DNA of 11,168 nucleotides, from contig JAITMW010000152.1 of NCBI GenBank assembly GCA_031277155.1, forward strand, positions 1-11,168. Reading direction: 5' to 3'. Shown one piece after another: positions 10,546 through 11,168 of this stretch. The notes beneath the pieces are model-generated. The model saw only the letters and a program-made list of their open reading frames with translations. It was not told where the DNA came from and ran no database searches. Made by a program: the position numbers and the translations under genes. The stretch is from Clostridiales bacterium. GTDB taxonomy: Bacteria; Bacillota; Clostridia; Lachnospirales; WRAX01. Every line of letters begins with the position of its first letter. The stretch's first letter is position 1.

Positions 10546-11168
10546 ATGGAGCAAAAACAAATTTATTTGGACAATGCGGGCACAGCGCAGATAAGGCCCG
10601 AAGCGCTTGAGGCCATGATGCAATTTCTCTCGGAAAATTACGCAAATCCCTCCAGCATATATTCCGCCGCATCGACCGCAAAAGTGGCCATTGACGAGGC
10701 CAGAGAAAAAATTGCCGCCGCCATCGGCGCCACCCACCGCAACGAGATTTATTTTACGGGCAGCGGCTCGGAATCTGTCAATTGGGCGATAAAGGCCATT
10801 GCCGAGGCCAACCGCCACAGGGGCAACCATATCATCACCACATCGGTGGAGCATCACGCGGTGCTTTACACCTGTCAATATTTGGATAAAAATGGCTACG
10901 ATGTAACCTACCTTCCGGTGGATAAATATGGTATAATCAAAATCGAGGACCTGGCAGCAGCCATCCGCCCCGAAACCACGCTGGTTACAATAATGACGGC
11001 CAATAACGAGGTGGGCACCCTGATGCCCATACAGGAAATCGGCACATATCTAAAACAGGCCAATGCAGAGCGCGGCCGCGAAAACAAAATCTTCTTCCAC
11101 ACAGACGCAATACAGGCCGTGGGGCATATTCCCGTGGATGTAAACGCCCTGGGGGTTGATATGCTTTC
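10546..11168 (+). CDS. Cysteine desulfurase (NifS/IscS family), C-terminus beyond window
   Basis: PLP-dependent enzyme that takes sulfur from cysteine for Fe-S clusters or tRNA thiolation. The visible 207 codons start MEQKQIYLDNAGTAQIRPEA. Recognised residues: FTGSGSES (70-77, usually TSGGTES), Glu102-His103 in SVEHHAVL (stacks on PLP), Asn154 in ANNEVGT, and Asp187 and Gln190 in HTDAIQAVG (PLP contacts). The PLP lysine and the active-site cysteine loop lie outside the window. The start follows AAAGGA by about 10 nt and lies 3 nt after the Rrf2 stop, so the two are one operon. The N-terminal DNAGTA and GSGSES blocks differ from the family's usual DNAATT and SGGTES, but the overall assignment is firm. 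Which Fe-S scaffold or thiolation partner follows cannot be seen. Confidence 0.93.
   Translation, partial: MEQKQIYLDNAGTAQIRPEALEAMMQFLSENYANPSSIYSAASTAKVAIDEAREKIAAAIGATHRNEIYFTGSGSESVNWAIKAIAEANRHRGNHIITTSVEHHAVLYTCQYLDKNGYDVTYLPVDKYGIIKIEDLAAAIRPETTLVTIMTANNEVGTLMPIQEIGTYLKQANAERGRENKIFFHTDAIQAVGHIPVDVNALGVDML

Noticed and set aside
1..11168. CRISPR arrays, insertion sequences, prophage genes
   Set aside because: No regularly spaced direct repeats with unique spacers, no transposase or phage-like reading frames were seen.

Overview
The window looks like the chromosome of a member of the Bacillota (Firmicutes), probably Clostridia or Negativicutes. The evidence is an IspH-ribosomal protein S1 fusion next to cmk and plsC, an AroH-type chorismate mutase, strong AAGGAGG ribosome binding sites, near-consensus sigma-A promoters with 17 bp spacers, and a tRNA gene with no encoded CCA. 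Base composition looks roughly balanced. Genus cannot be told from the sequence alone.

Region 1-7600, minus strand, holds housekeeping genes. Reading in the direction of transcription: an M3 oligoendopeptidase (own promoter at about 7645-7673); then a promoter (5788-5816) with a dyad beside it, driving a chorismate mutase-cytidylate kinase fusion, a PlsC-like acyltransferase and an IspH-S1 fusion with a very acidic repetitive tail. This run ends at a terminator (1709-1736). Two tandem copies of a 43-bp hairpin-forming repeat follow, then a GlmU whose uridyltransferase half is shortened and has lost its signature, and then pth (cut off by the window edge).

Region 7600-8105, plus strand, holds a consensus promoter, tRNA-Trp(CCA), and 81 nt later a 41-codon ORF with an excellent ribosome binding site. 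The ORF encodes a basic, acid-free Trp/Phe/His/Arg/Gly peptide ending in three Trp codons, followed by a strong terminator. Region 8106-9588 is a MATE-family efflux pump with its own extended -10 promoter.

Region 9589-9950 has no conventional gene but is the most interesting part. On the minus strand it carries a complete miniature transcription unit: an extended -10 promoter, a UTR hairpin around the ribosome binding site, a 32-aa cationic amphipathic peptide, and a 13-bp-stem terminator. Facing it is a consensus plus-strand promoter. The plus-strand RNA would begin in a second, degenerate copy of the peptide's translation-start region. This convergent layout with direct repeats resembles the par/Fst type I toxin-antitoxin of pAD1, although the peptide does not look like Fst.

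Region 9950-11168, plus strand, holds a promoter, an Rrf2/IscR-type regulator with a cysteine cluster, and a cysteine desulfurase (NifS/IscS family) cut off by the window end. This is a typical Fe-S cluster or sulfur-mobilisation pair.
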